In this document: positions 24,757 to 34,170 of the stretch, in pieces
How positions within the stretch are numbered: the first letter of the stretch is position 1
Layout of the letters: the number at the start of each line of letters is the position of its first letter
Source of the DNA: Arsukibacterium ikkense
GTDB taxonomy: Bacteria; Pseudomonadota; Gammaproteobacteria; Enterobacterales; Alteromonadaceae
Assembly (NCBI RefSeq): GCF_000987775.1
Contig: NZ_LAHO01000019.1
Span: 1-64,000, forward strand
DNA: 64,000 nucleotides
Direction: 5' to 3'
The notes under the pieces: model-generated
Databases searched by the model: none
What the model saw: the letters and a program-made list of their open reading frames with translations, nothing else
Told to the model about the DNA's origin: nothing
Translations under genes and position numbers: made by a program

Positions 24757-25605
24757 ATGGATCACTCACTATACTTTAGCTTAACGGGCTATAAAAACAC
24801 TATGCGGTTGGCAGCACTAGCCAACCGGCCGGCTTTTAGCGCTGCCCAGCCGCCGGTACTCTGTCTGCATGGCTGGTTAGATAATGCCGCCAGTTTTATT
24901 CCGCTGGCCCGAGAGTTAGCCGATATGCCAGTACTCGCCCTGGATTTCCCGGGGCACGGCCATTCACCTTACCGCAGTAGTGATGCCCATTACTACTTTT
25001 TTGATTGGGTGGAAGACATTGTAGCATTATGTCAGCAGCAGGGCTGGCAGCAACTGACTGTCATAGGCCATTCTATGGGCGGTATGGCAGCAACAGCGCT
25101 GGCGGCGGCGTTTCCCGAACTGGTTGCCCGGCTGGTGCTGATAGACAGTCTGGGATTTGTCACGGCAGAAGACAACTGCTGCACCGCTCAACTGCGCGAA
25201 GGCATTTTGTCACGCCTGAAAAAGCCACCAGTCCGAAAACGGCAGTATCCGGATTTAGCCGCAGCGGCGCAGGCCCGTGTGGCGCAAAGCGACTTTAGTG
25301 TAACCGAAGCGCTGTTACTGGCAGAGCGTGGCACCAGCACCGATCACAACGGTGTTAGCTGGGCCAATGACTACCGGCTAAGATATAAATCAGTACACCG
25401 GCTTACGCCGGCTCAGGCACAGGCGTTGTGTCAGGCGGTCCAGGCGCCGGTACTGGCCATAGTAGCCAGTGATGGGCCTTTTGTCGCTAAGCTTACAGAG
25501 GTGGCAGCTTGGTATCGACAGTTAAAAATAGCAAAGGTAACCGGCGGCCATCATTGTCATATGACTGCCGCCGCCGAGGTTGCCGGGCTGATCCGGACCT
25601 GGTAG
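24757..25605 (+). CDS. Alpha/beta-hydrolase family protein
   Basis: 282 residues with the hydrolase fold: oxyanion segment LCLHGWLDNAASF, nucleophile elbow GHSMGG (Ser at about 109), and the catalytic histidine in TGGHHCHM near the end. It resembles serine hydrolase-like proteins and short-chain esterases; the natural substrate cannot be told from sequence. It starts 67 bases from gdhA on the opposite strand and ends three bases before btuB, so no separate terminator fits between them. Confidence 0.85.
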   Translation: MDHSLYFSLTGYKNTMRLAALANRPAFSAAQPPVLCLHGWLDNAASFIPLARELADMPVLALDFPGHGHSPYRSSDAHYYFFDWVEDIVALCQQQGWQQLTVIGHSMGGMAATALAAAFPELVARLVLIDSLGFVTAEDNCCTAQLREGILSRLKKPPVRKRQYPDLAAAAQARVAQSDFSVTEALLLAERGTSTDHNGVSWANDYRLRYKSVHRLTPAQAQALCQAVQAPVLAIVASDGPFVAKLTEVAAWYRQLKIAKVTGGHHCHMTAAAEVAGLIRTW

Positions 25606-25608
25606 CTA

Positions 25609-27381
25609 TTACCGTGGAATGTAGCTGAAACTAATACCGAAATGGGTACCCGCTGTGGCATAACCCCGGCTGGTGTAGTAATGCTTATCCGTTAAATTGG
25701 CAATTTTGGCTCTGATAGCAAATTCATTGCTAAGCGCATAGCTCACACCCACCCCCCACACGGTGTGCGACGGGGCATTGGCAAAGCTGTCACCGGTAAA
25801 CCAGTCGGCCCCCTGGTAAGTCGCACTTTGATAATCAGCCGTTATAAAACCTGACCATTGATCGGCGGTATAGCTGCCGCGCCAGTTAAGGGTATTTTCA
25901 GGCCGGCGCTCCAACTGCAGTCCGGTTTGCCGGTTTTCGGTATCAAGCCAGGTATAATGCAATTGACTGGCCCATTGCTGCCAATGTCTGGATACGCTGA
26001 ATTCGAGGCCAGTTACCCTCGCCAGTAACACATTTTCTGCTTGCTCAACCCCTTGGATCAGATTAGTGACATCGCGGTCAAACCAGGCCAGTTGCACCGT
26101 TAAACCAGCGCTTTGATAGCTTAATGCCACTTCATCGGAGACAGATTGTTCTGGCTGCAAATCGGGATTAGCAAAGCCTGGGAAATACAACTGATTAAAG
26201 GAGGGCATTTTAAAGGCGGTACCCCGGCTTGCCCGCAGCAGCCAGTGCTCAGTCAGCTGATAGCCGGCTGCCAGTTGCCAGGTGTTCTGGCTCCCATACT
26301 GACTGACGCTATCACGCCGCGCTGCCGCTTCAAGTTGCACGGCGTCAGCCTGATAGTGTAAGCCCGCGAATACCGCCCGGTTAGTTCTGCTGGTTTGCTC
26401 GTACGCGGTGGCAGATTTGGCCACCTCCTCCTGATACCAGTTGACGCCGCCCAAAAAGCGCAGGCTGTCGCTCAAATCCGTGGCGCTTTGCCAGCTAAAC
26501 TCATCCCGCTCAGTAATAAAGGGGCTGCGTGAATCAGGACCGTAAGTGGTATCGCCGTCCAGGTTACGGCTAAGCTGAGCCTGATGTTGCCAACCTGCCA
26601 GCTGTTGCTGCCACCCCAGCAAATAAGCACGGTTGAGGATATCCGATTCATCTTCACTACCCCAACTGGTGTCAAACTGATAAAAACCCGAGTTAACATC
26701 AAGCTGGGCCGTCCACAAACCAGCAGCTGTCTGATAATCGGCAGCCAGTTTAATAAACTGCTGTTGGTAGCCATCCCGATCAGGGTCTTGCGCTGGCTGG
26801 GCATTAAAACCATCAGCATGGCTATAGCCTGCGGTGGCACGAAGGCTTAATTGTTCGAGTTGCTTAACGACACTGACATCGGCACCAGCCTGGCCAAAGC
26901 TGCCCAGGTTGGCATGTAACTCCAGTGCATTACTGCGCCGGGTGGTAATAGCGATAACCCCAGCCAGCGCATCTGAACCATACCAGGCGGCACGAGGCCC
27001 GCGGATCACCTCAATTCGTTCAATAAGCTCCAGCGGTAACATCGACAAGGTTTTATAACCAAGGGTAGCAGAGCCACTGCGCACGCCATCAACGATGACC
27101 AGCGTATGGCCAGCATTGCCGCCGCGCAGATAAACACTGCTGTTCTGGCCGCGGCCACCATCGCGGGAAAGGTTAATCCCCGGCAGCTGCGCCAGCAGCT
27201 CGGGTAAATCATTAGCCTGGCGCGTAACAATATCTGCCCGTTCCAGCACGGTGATACTGGCTAATACGGCTTGTTGCGGTGTAACAATACGATTGGCGTA
27301 AATACTGATATGTTCGACATCATCAGCCTTAGCTGCAAAACAGGAAGCGACCAACACGGCCACCAAAGCAGGTTTAAACAT
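25609..27381 (-). CDS. btuB: Vitamin B12 outer-membrane receptor
   Basis: A 590-residue TonB-dependent transporter for cobalamins. Signal peptide (near FAAKAD), Ton box DVEHISIYA, plug with LPGINLSRDGGRGQNSSVYL and VDGVRSGSATLGYKTL, beta barrel ending in GISFSYIPR with the terminal aromatic strand. The start is ATG at 27381 with GGAG five bases upstream. A cobalamin riboswitch precedes it, which makes the B12 assignment strong. No btuCDF transporter genes are in the window. Confidence 0.95.
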   Translation of the reverse strand: MFKPALVAVLVASCFAAKADDVEHISIYANRIVTPQQAVLASITVLERADIVTRQANDLPELLAQLPGINLSRDGGRGQNSSVYLRGGNAGHTLVIVDGVRSGSATLGYKTLSMLPLELIERIEVIRGPRAAWYGSDALAGVIAITTRRSNALELHANLGSFGQAGADVSVVKQLEQLSLRATAGYSHADGFNAQPAQDPDRDGYQQQFIKLAADYQTAAGLWTAQLDVNSGFYQFDTSWGSEDESDILNRAYLLGWQQQLAGWQHQAQLSRNLDGDTTYGPDSRSPFITERDEFSWQSATDLSDSLRFLGGVNWYQEEVAKSATAYEQTSRTNRAVFAGLHYQADAVQLEAAARRDSVSQYGSQNTWQLAAGYQLTEHWLLRASRGTAFKMPSFNQLYFPGFANPDLQPEQSVSDEVALSYQSAGLTVQLAWFDRDVTNLIQGVEQAENVLLARVTGLEFSVSRHWQQWASQLHYTWLDTENRQTGLQLERRPENTLNWRGSYTADQWSGFITADYQSATYQGADWFTGDSFANAPSHTVWGVGVSYALSNEFAIRAKIANLTDKHYYTSRGYATAGTHFGISFSYIPR

Positions 27382-27424
27382 GTAAGCTCCTACAATGTGC
27401 CCACCGCACATGTTAGTTGGTTAA

Positions 27425-27590
27425 TGGGCTTTTCAGGCCGGTCTCCGGGCTTACAACCTGCTTGCGCCAAAGCTTTACCTTCCCATCAATTGACAGTGGT
27501 ATTTAAAGCCTTGATAGTTGTTTACCGTTGCGGGGGCAGCTCTGGCTTGAACCAGATTCCCGTTTAACTGCAGCGTGCTGCAGCACCTGA
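27425..27590 (-). ncRNA. Cobalamin riboswitch before btuB
   Basis: On the minus strand the leader shows the conserved aptamer parts: GGTGCTGCAGC at the start, GTTAAACGGGAATC, the CCAGAGCTGCCCCCGCAACG core followed by GGTAA, and the B12-box stem CCCGGAGACCGGCCTG. The gap to the btuB ATG is about 45 bases, enough to block the Shine-Dalgarno site. B12 should repress btuB. Its 5' end comes within a few bases of the yajQ terminator. Confidence 0.93.
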
Positions 27591-27615
27591 AAAAAAGCGG
27601 CCTTAAAAAGGCCGC
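27590..27615 (-). terminator. Terminator of yajQ
   Basis: GCGGCCTT / AAGGCCGC stem with a three-base loop, followed on the minus strand by seven T. It lies between yajQ and the riboswitch. Confidence 0.88.
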
Positions 27616-27683
27616 GTGCAGTGTAGCTGGGGAGCGGTAAATGTCAATAGGTATCCAGACGGCTAAAATTAGCCAAATAGCCC

Positions 27684-28166
27684 TTAATCACGGAAATTAG
27701 TAAACTGAAACGCCTGCTCTAACTCACTTGCGCGCACTACGGCAATGGCATCTTGTAAATCATCACGCTTTTTACCGGTTACCCGCACCTGATCTCCCTG
27801 AATAGCGGCTTGCACTTTAAGTTTGTTATCTTTAATCAGCTTAACCAGCTTTTTCGCCATCTCCTGCTCTATCCCTTGCAACAGACTAACGCTCAAGCTA
27901 TAGGTTTTTCCAGAGTGCACCACATCGCCCTCTTTAAACGAGCGCACATCCAGGCCACGCTTGACGGCTTTTGACAAAAAAATCTCCAGCATTTGCTGTA
28001 ACTGAAATTCGGCTTCAGCTTTCATGTTGATAGCCTTCTCTTTCAGGGTAAACTCCGCCTGTACCCCTCGAAAATCAAAGCGGGTGGCTAATTCTCGGTT
28101 AGCATTTTCTACAGCATTCAATACTTCTTGCTGATCGACTTCTGATACGATATCAAATGAAGGCAT
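27684..28166 (-). CDS. yajQ: YajQ family nucleotide-binding protein
   Basis: 160 residues of the YajQ family ([43 protein letters not shown]). Homologues have been reported to bind cyclic di-GMP and, in some bacteria, to act with a transcription factor; here the ligand is inferred. Start is the ATG at 28166 with AAGGAG six bases before it. Single gene with its own terminator, divergent from the VanZ-like gene. Two c-di-GMP-type sensor proteins are also encoded in this window. Confidence 0.93.
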   Translation of the reverse strand: MPSFDIVSEVDQQEVLNAVENANRELATRFDFRGVQAEFTLKEKAINMKAEAEFQLQQMLEIFLSKAVKRGLDVRSFKEGDVVHSGKTYSLSVSLLQGIEQEMAKKLVKLIKDNKLKVQAAIQGDQVRVTGKKRDDLQDAIAVVRASELEQAFQFTNFRD

Positions 28167-28260
28167 GTAAATTCTCCTTAGCATAAGCCATTCTGTCTGC
28201 TGGTGATTATAACCAGAAAACTGCTACAATCCGAGCGCAGTTTCTGACAGAGGGTTCGCT

Positions 28261-28617
28261 GTGCCGCAGATATTTTATCGCTTCGTATGTGTGCTGTGCT
28301 TTGTGCTGGCAACAGCTGGCTTTTTGGCTGAGCTAAGCGGGCACCGGATTGGTGGTGGTTTTGCACACATCGACAAACTCGCCCATTTTGGTATTTTTGT
28401 GGTACTTACCGCGCTGCTCTGGAAGGGCTTCAAACTTGCGCCCGGGGCGGCATTTTTGCTATTGGGCACATACGGCGGTGCTGTCGAGTTAGCACAGCAT
28501 TATTTCACCCGGCGTACCGGCGATTGGTGGGACTGGCTGGCTGATATTGCTGGTGTCATCGTCTTTTATCTGGCACGCGCATTGTGGCATCATTTACGCC
28601 CACGCAGCCAGCGCTAA
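28261..28617 (+). CDS. VanZ-like membrane protein
   Basis: 118 residues with about four hydrophobic segments (LCFVLATAGFLAEL, FGIFVVLTALLWKG, AAFLLLGTYGGAVELAQ, LADIAGVIVFYLARALW). The motif HIDKLAHF followed by GGAVELAQHYF and DWWDWLADIAG is that of VanZ-like proteins. It begins with GTG. The last 34 bases overlap the start of panE. A role in the membrane is likely, the exact one unknown. Confidence 0.85.
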   Translation: MPQIFYRFVCVLCFVLATAGFLAELSGHRIGGGFAHIDKLAHFGIFVVLTALLWKGFKLAPGAAFLLLGTYGGAVELAQHYFTRRTGDWWDWLADIAGVIVFYLARALWHHLRPRSQR

Positions 28618-29501
28618 GCTGGTGTATAGTTGGCCGCGGCGCTATCGGCCTGTTGGCCAGCTCCCGGCTGCAGCTTGCTGGCTACTCTCCCCGGCTATGG
28701 TTAAAGCAGCCTGAGGATATCGAGCTGCTCTTTACTGATCTGCAGCAGCACCGCCAGCAACTGCTGCTACCGTCACAGCCATGTAGTGAACCCATCAGCC
28801 AGTTACTGATCCCGGTTAAAGCCTATGATATCTGCCAGGCGGTCAGCCAGTTACTACCTTACCTGACTGACACCGCGCAACTGGTGCTATGTCACAATGG
28901 CATGATTGCGCTTGAGTCCATCCTGAAACAATTAGTACCCGGACAGGGATTATGGTTTTTATCCACCAGCCAGGCAGCATATAAGCCGGCTGTTGATCAA
29001 GTCGTGCACAGCGGTGCAGGCAACAGCTATCTGGCAAAATTAACCGCACCCGGCGAGCAAGACCCAGGCATAATTGAGGCGATGAGCGCAGCGCTGGGGC
29101 CGCTGACAGTGGTGGCAGACATTAATCCACTGCTGTGGCAGAAGCTAGCAATTAATGCCGCCATTAACCCCCTGACAGCACTTGAAAACTGCCCAAATGG
29201 CCAGTTAGCACAGAGGCGTTATCAGGCCCAAATTACCGCGCTGGTAAACGAAGTATGTCAGGTTGCCTCAGCACTCGGCTACCCGTTAGACAGCAACGCT
29301 ACTATAGCCAGGGTACTGCAGGTGATTGACGCTACCGCCCGCAACTATTCTTCTATGCAACAGGATGTTCAGGCAGGCAGGCCAACCGAAATTGAAGCCA
29401 TTTGTGGTTATATCTGCCGCCAGGCGGCACAGCTGCAGATAGCCGTGCCGGCAAACCTGCATATGTTAAACCAGATACGGGTGCTGACAGCTAAGCGTTA
29501 A
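28584..29501 (+). CDS. panE: 2-dehydropantoate 2-reductase
   Basis: PanE reduces ketopantoate to pantoate with NADPH in pantothenate synthesis. 305 residues: N-terminal dinucleotide loop CIVGRGAIGLL, catalytic lysine region LLWQKLAINAAINPLTAL, and a C-terminal helical domain with YSSMQQDVQAGRPTEIEAICGY. The GTG start at 28584 lies inside the VanZ-like gene and has no clear Shine-Dalgarno site, so expression probably depends on translational coupling. It converges with thiI (six bases between the ends). Confidence 0.92.
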   Translation: MASFTPTQPALSWCIVGRGAIGLLASSRLQLAGYSPRLWLKQPEDIELLFTDLQQHRQQLLLPSQPCSEPISQLLIPVKAYDICQAVSQLLPYLTDTAQLVLCHNGMIALESILKQLVPGQGLWFLSTSQAAYKPAVDQVVHSGAGNSYLAKLTAPGEQDPGIIEAMSAALGPLTVVADINPLLWQKLAINAAINPLTALENCPNGQLAQRRYQAQITALVNEVCQVASALGYPLDSNATIARVLQVIDATARNYSSMQQDVQAGRPTEIEAICGYICRQAAQLQIAVPANLHMLNQIRVLTAKR

Positions 29502-29507
29502 CAGCTA

Positions 29508-30971
29508 TCAGTAAACGGGCCGGTACACTGACACGTTACTATGGCCCTGCTCGTGCAGCAGCAGGGCCTGCAACCGGCTCATCACGCCTTTACTGCAGTA
29601 GCAATAATAATGGCGGCTGGGGTCAAGTGAAGCAAACTGGCTGGCTAAACGAAAGAAAGGCAGCTCTAGCACCGGCACCCCATCCACTACAAACGGTGTT
29701 TGATCAGTCTCTTCCGGGCTGCGAATATCCAGAATAACGGCATTAGCCGCCAATTCTGTCAGCTCACTGACGACATGGGCTTCCTGCTCTGCCTGATAGT
29801 CAATAGTGCGGATATCCAGCACTTTGGCAGCTCGAACCACCTGCGTCAGCAGTTCCATATCCAGTTTAGCTTCGTTTTGCTCTACCTCTGACAACACAGC
29901 ATTAACTGTTGGTTTGTTAGAAATCACTCCGCAATACTCAGGCATGCTCTTTGCCAGCTCTTCCACCCCAATCTGCCTGGCAAGGTCAATAATGTCCTGC
30001 TTGTCGTGGTAAATAAGCGGTCGCAGTACTAAATCAGGGGTAACCCGGTCAATCACCGCCAGGTTAGCAATGGTCTGGCTGGACACCTGACCAATGCTTT
30101 CACCCGTCACCACCGCTTTAATACCCAAATCGTGCGCAACACGACTTGCTGCCCGCAGCATCATTCGCTTTAAAATAACGCCCATCACGCCGTTATCAAC
30201 CTGCTGCAGGATGTTATTCACTACTGGGGCAAAATCGACACTGACAAACTTAACCCGGTGCGACAAGCTGTACTTTTGCCACAGGTAAAATGCCATTTCA
30301 CGCACGCCGGCTTCGTGCGCTGCACCGCCCAGATTAAAAAACAGATAGTGGGTACGCAAGCCTTTGCGGATCATCAGGTAGCTGGCAACCGCAGAGTCGT
30401 AACCGCCTGAAATTAAAGATAATACATCAGATTGCGACGGCAGCGGGAAGCCGCCCATCCCCCGGAAGCTTTCACTTAGCAGCAACAGCTTATCCTGTTT
30501 AATCTCCAGCTTAATGGTGATATCAGGTTGTTTTAATTGCACTTTAGCTGAAGTAACCTGCTGGTTCAGGCCGCCGCCAATATAGCGCTCGGCTTCAATC
30601 GAACTAAAACTATGGCTGCCCTGACGCCGCACCCGCACACAAAAGGTTTTTCCCGCTAACTGGCCCTGATACACCGCCAGCACTTGCAAATAGATATCGT
30701 GCAAATCAGCAAAGCTGGCGGTACGCATCTCGGAAAAAGTCACAATGCCCGGAATACAGCTAAGCCGCTCAATTAACTTGCGGCGAATATGTGGCGTGCT
30801 CTGCAGGCTGCTAACAGTAAGGTGGTCAAACAAATTAGTGACGATTACATCAGGGTCAACCTGAGCTAAAATAATTTTCAGGTTACGCTCCAGCAACTTG
30901 GTCTGGCGTTTGCGAACTGACTTACTTTTAATCGAGATTTCAGGATGAAGTTTTATAATAAATTCAAGCAT
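29508..30971 (-). CDS. thiI: tRNA 4-thiouridine synthetase (sulfurtransferase) ThiI
   Basis: ThiI puts sulfur into tRNA uridine 8 and provides sulfur for the thiamine thiazole. 487 residues: N-terminal ferredoxin-like and THUMP domains, the PP-loop SGGYDSAVASYL, and a C-terminal rhodanese domain whose persulfide cysteine is in YYCYCSKGVMSR. The start is the ATG of MLEFIIKLHPEIS, where the family begins. A TATAAT element lies about 42 bases upstream (31013-31018) in front of the motor-gene terminator. Confidence 0.96.
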   Translation of the reverse strand: MLEFIIKLHPEISIKSKSVRKRQTKLLERNLKIILAQVDPDVIVTNLFDHLTVSSLQSTPHIRRKLIERLSCIPGIVTFSEMRTASFADLHDIYLQVLAVYQGQLAGKTFCVRVRRQGSHSFSSIEAERYIGGGLNQQVTSAKVQLKQPDITIKLEIKQDKLLLLSESFRGMGGFPLPSQSDVLSLISGGYDSAVASYLMIRKGLRTHYLFFNLGGAAHEAGVREMAFYLWQKYSLSHRVKFVSVDFAPVVNNILQQVDNGVMGVILKRMMLRAASRVAHDLGIKAVVTGESIGQVSSQTIANLAVIDRVTPDLVLRPLIYHDKQDIIDLARQIGVEELAKSMPEYCGVISNKPTVNAVLSEVEQNEAKLDMELLTQVVRAAKVLDIRTIDYQAEQEAHVVSELTELAANAVILDIRSPEETDQTPFVVDGVPVLELPFFRLASQFASLDPSRHYYCYCSKGVMSRLQALLLHEQGHSNVSVYRPVY

Positions 30972-31020
30972 AACATTCAATGGTGGCGGCAACAGTGCGA
31001 AAAGTGGCGCGGATTATAGC

Positions 31021-31066
31021 GCAAAGCCAGGCAAACCGCTAACGTGACACGATTGCCTGGCTTTGC
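31021..31066 (-). terminator. Long inverted repeat after pomAB, with the thiI promoter beside it
   Basis: 14-bp perfect inverted repeat GCAAAGCCAGGCAA / TTGCCTGGCTTTGC around an 18-base loop, 31 bases after the PomB stop. A TATAAT (31013-31018, minus strand) starts two bases past the stem, so the hairpin region also touches the thiI promoter. No long T tract. Confidence 0.6.
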
Positions 31067-31097
31067 CAAAAGCCGAAACATCAGGCCGGAGCCCCTG

Positions 31098-32054
31098 CTA
31101 GTTTGCTGCGGGCTCCAGGCTAATCGGCTCGGACACCTTAGCTTTGCCCTGCATAATAGATATTTCTACCCGCCTGTTGCGACGCCGGTTTAGCTCAGAG
31201 GTATTTTCTACCAGCGGCCGGGTGTCGGCATGGCCCATCACCACCAGCCGTTGCCGGTCAAAACCTGGCGCGCGGATCATTTCCGTTGCCACCGACACCG
31301 CGCGCTTTGCCGACAACTCCCAGTTGTTACTGTGTAACTCATCCGATACCTGAATATCATCGGTATGACCACTAACCGTTATCTCTCCCGGCACTTCATT
31401 TAACAAGCTGCCAATTTGCTGAATGATTGGCCGAAACCTCGGTTGTAAAAACGACGAGCCTGAGGGGAAAGAGCCATTTTCGCGGATCCGGATAATAATC
31501 TGCTGCCCTAATGACTCCAGCTCAATGGCACCATCAACAATTTGTTGCTCCAGTTGTTCGGCCAGCTTTTTAACCATCTCATTGGTTTGTTGTTGCATTT
31601 CTTCTGCAGCAGCGTCGGCGGCCGCTGCTTCTGCATCTGCTGTTTCTTCTGCATTAGCAGCCGACTGGCCCCCCGTCATATCATCCCGCTGCTCTTGCCG
31701 GCCGCCGGCTGAATCTTCTTCACCAGCCTGAAACTCAATAACCTGCTGGGTAATTTCCATAGTTTGCTGCTGTATCGTTTCAATCGGTGTCGGGTCAGGC
31801 CGCCCTGGCCGGAACTCCATAGCAATAACACTGGTGCCTTTTGGGATATCCTCTACCTCTATTTTATTTTGCACCCCAAAAGCAAATTTCATTGAACCGG
31901 CAATTTGCTTAAATTTCAGCACATCCATTTCAGAAAAGGCTAAAAGCAATACAAAAAAGCACATTAGTAGCGCCATTAAGTCAGCAAAGGTGCCCATATA
32001 CTGCGGCAGCCCTTTGGGCGGGCAATTACACTCCTGTTCTTCTTCTTCTCTCAT
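31098..32054 (-). CDS. pomB: Flagellar stator protein PomB/MotB
   Basis: 318 residues. An N-terminal membrane helix (YMGTFADLMALLMCFFVLLLAFSEMD) contains the ion-binding aspartate, then comes a long acidic linker rich in alanine and glutamate (about 120-170) and a C-terminal OmpA-like peptidoglycan-binding domain (TVSGHTDDIQVSDELHSNNWELS, NRRRNRRVEISI). It makes the stator with PomA. The start overlaps the pomA stop by four bases. The N-terminus begins with acidic residues and two cysteines (EEEQECNCP), typical of sodium-type PomB. Confidence 0.95.
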   Translation of the reverse strand: MREEEEQECNCPPKGLPQYMGTFADLMALLMCFFVLLLAFSEMDVLKFKQIAGSMKFAFGVQNKIEVEDIPKGTSVIAMEFRPGRPDPTPIETIQQQTMEITQQVIEFQAGEEDSAGGRQEQRDDMTGGQSAANAEETADAEAAAADAAAEEMQQQTNEMVKKLAEQLEQQIVDGAIELESLGQQIIIRIRENGSFPSGSSFLQPRFRPIIQQIGSLLNEVPGEITVSGHTDDIQVSDELHSNNWELSAKRAVSVATEMIRAPGFDRQRLVVMGHADTRPLVENTSELNRRRNRRVEISIMQGKAKVSEPISLEPAAN

Positions 32055-32824
32055 GCCGGCTCTCCGGATGCGACCTCGCGCTTACCCTGTGCCAGGTAAT
32101 TGCGTAAAATACCTTCAATAACTTTCGGGTTCTGGCCATCTTGAATGCCTAAAATAGCATCAAGAATCAACTGGTTATTCTGTTTTTCCTGTTGATTACG
32201 AATAGCCAATTTATCGGCCAGCGGGATGGCAATAACATTAGCAATAAAGGCACCATATAAGGTCGTCAGTAATGCTACCGCCATCGCCGGGCCAATGGCT
32301 TTCGGGTCATCCATATTTGATAACATCGCCACCAGACCAATCAGGGTTCCTATCATGCCCATAGCAGGCGCCACATCACCTAAGCTGCGAAAGATAGCGA
32401 TACCTTGTTCGTGGCGCTTTTCAGTCAGGCTGATATCTTTTAACAAGGTTGCCCTAACCACATCTGCATCGTGGCCATCTACCAGCATATTCACACCCTT
32501 TTGCATAAAAGCGTTGGGTATTTCTGCCTCTTCCAGCGCCAGAAAACCGCCTTTACGGGCCGAATCGCCCAGCTGCACCGCTTTTTCAATCAGTTCTTCC
32601 GGCGCTTCAATTTTAAATATAAATGCCTTTACCGCGACTTTACCAGCACCGAGAAACTGGCCAAGAGTAAACTTGGTAATCACCACGAAAACAGAACCGC
32701 CGACGACAATGAGCACTGAGACTAAATCAGCAAACATAGCCGGGTCGCCGCTACTGCCTATAATCATCGCCATGACGACAAAACCGATAGCGCCAATCAA
32801 GCCAACCAGGGTTGCTATATCCAC
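32051..32824 (-). CDS. pomA: Flagellar stator protein PomA/MotA
   Basis: 257 residues with four membrane helices (start MDIATLVGLIGAIGFVVMAM; late pair IFRSLGDVAPAMGMIGTLIGLVAMLSN and AMAVALLTTLYGAFIANVIAIPLADKLA) and the charged cytoplasmic loop that contacts the rotor. The sequence is PomA-like, so sodium ions are the probable driving ion (inference). Coupled to pomB. No other flagellar genes are in the window; the stator pair stands alone as in Vibrio and Shewanella. Confidence 0.95.
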   Translation of the reverse strand: MDIATLVGLIGAIGFVVMAMIIGSSGDPAMFADLVSVLIVVGGSVFVVITKFTLGQFLGAGKVAVKAFIFKIEAPEELIEKAVQLGDSARKGGFLALEEAEIPNAFMQKGVNMLVDGHDADVVRATLLKDISLTEKRHEQGIAIFRSLGDVAPAMGMIGTLIGLVAMLSNMDDPKAIGPAMAVALLTTLYGAFIANVIAIPLADKLAIRNQQEKQNNQLILDAILGIQDGQNPKVIEGILRNYLAQGKREVASGEPA

Positions 32825-32966
32825 CGTTTACTCCTTAATACAGACCCCAAGCGGGAATTATGATTATTTTATATTAGCTTATAGTCGGTTATCGACATAA
32901 CTTCGTAAACATTAAGTACTGATTAATAGAAAAGAAGCAATTTAAGCTTTCACTTATTGGTTATGA

Positions 32967-32995
32967 TTGACCATAATAGCCTGCTAGGGTAACGT
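32967..32995 (+). promoter_or_regulatory. Sigma-70 promoter candidate of xseB-ispA-dxs
   Basis: TTGACC and TAACGT are separated by 17 bases and end 26 bases before the xseB ATG. It is the only good sigma-70-type pair I see in this gap. Confidence 0.5.
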
Positions 32996-33021
32996 TGCGC
33001 ACAGTTTTTTTGGGGATTGTC

Positions 33022-33267
33022 ATGAGTAAAAAGAAAGCCGACCTTAGCCAGTTTGAGCAGGCAATGGCAGAACTCGAGAATATCGTACAACAGTTAGAAC
33101 AAGGCGAGCTATCACTGGACAGCTCTCTGACGCAGTTTGAACGCGGCATCAGCCTGGTAAAACAAAGTCAGCAGCAGTTGCAAAGTGCTGAGCAAAAAGT
33201 CCAGTTACTATTGCAACAACAGCAGCAAGAAAGTCTGCAAGCCTTTACACCACCGCCAGGAGAGTAA
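33022..33267 (+). CDS. xseB: Exodeoxyribonuclease VII small subunit
   Basis: 81 residues with the typical pattern [38 protein letters not shown]. XseB forms exonuclease VII with XseA for single-strand DNA degradation. The ATG at 33022 has GGGGA five bases upstream. First gene of the xseB-ispA-dxs operon; the stop is one base before the ispA start. Confidence 0.95.
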   Translation: MSKKKADLSQFEQAMAELENIVQQLEQGELSLDSSLTQFERGISLVKQSQQQLQSAEQKVQLLLQQQQQESLQAFTPPPGE

Positions 33268-33268
33268 C

Positions 33269-34156
33269 TTGGCACCAGAAAGCCTTAGTCTCTACCAGCA
33301 TCGGGTAGAGCAACAATTGCAATTGTTAATGTCCGCCCAGCCAGAGACAGCCTCGCGGTTGCACCAGGCCATGCGTTACAGCCTGACCAATGGCGGCAAG
33401 CGGATCCGCCCCTTTTTAGTGTACGCCTGTGGTAGCATGTTAAAGGTACCACTTGAGACACTTGACCGTGCCGCGTTAGCGATTGAGTGCTTACACAGCT
33501 ATTCGCTAATCCATGACGATTTGCCGGCAATGGATGACGATGATTTACGCCGTGGTAAGCCGACATGCCACAAAGCCTTTGATGAGGCTACGGCTATTCT
33601 GGCCGGTGATGCCCTGCAAGCACTGGCTTTTAGTGTGCTGGCTGACAATGATGATCAATCACTGAGTGCCACACTGCGCTTAAAACGCATTCAATTGCTG
33701 GCAAGCGCCGCTGGTATTGCCGGCATGTGTGCCGGCCAGGCCATTGATTTGGCTCAAACCAATCAGCAGACAGATTTAGCTACTTTGGAACACATGCATC
33801 GGCTGAAAACCGGCGCCCTGATTGAATGTGCAGTGCAGTTGGCGTACTACAGCAGCGAACTTAACTGCACTGATACCCTACATGCATTAACCGAATTTGC
33901 CAGCTCGCTTGGTCTGGCGTTTCAGGTGCAGGACGATATTCTGGATATTGAAAGTGATACGGCTGTGCTCGGTAAGCCGCAGGGATCCGATTGCAAAGCA
34001 AACAAGCTTACTTACCCGGCACTGTTGGGGCTGGAAGGAGCCAAAACCAAAGCAAACCAGCTTTACCAGGATGCTTTGGCGGCGTTGGCCCGTCTGCCAT
34101 ACAATACCGATGAGTTAAAAGCCTTTGCTCATTACATTATTGCCCGTAAGTTTTAA
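33269..34156 (+). CDS. ispA: Farnesyl diphosphate synthase
   Basis: IspA makes farnesyl diphosphate from IPP and DMAPP/GPP. 295 residues with both aspartate-rich motifs: [14 protein letters not shown] (first, with the two-residue insert of bacterial short-chain synthases) and DDILDIESD (second), plus GGKRIRP. The start is TTG at 33269, preceded by AGGAG six bases upstream and located one base after xseB; longer starts would run through the xseB coding frame. Confidence 0.95.
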   Translation: MAPESLSLYQHRVEQQLQLLMSAQPETASRLHQAMRYSLTNGGKRIRPFLVYACGSMLKVPLETLDRAALAIECLHSYSLIHDDLPAMDDDDLRRGKPTCHKAFDEATAILAGDALQALAFSVLADNDDQSLSATLRLKRIQLLASAAGIAGMCAGQAIDLAQTNQQTDLATLEHMHRLKTGALIECAVQLAYYSSELNCTDTLHALTEFASSLGLAFQVQDDILDIESDTAVLGKPQGSDCKANKLTYPALLGLEGAKTKANQLYQDALAALARLPYNTDELKAFAHYIIARKF

Positions 34157-34170
34157 TAAAGGCATTGAAC

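Noticed and set aside
26472..26840. 122-codon second minus-strand frame inside btuB
   Set aside because: Shifted frame within the receptor gene; sequence has no recognisable domain and no start signal.
32226..32900. 224-codon plus-strand frame across pomA
   Set aside because: It is the antisense shadow of pomA; low-complexity serine/alanine/threonine content and no ribosome site.
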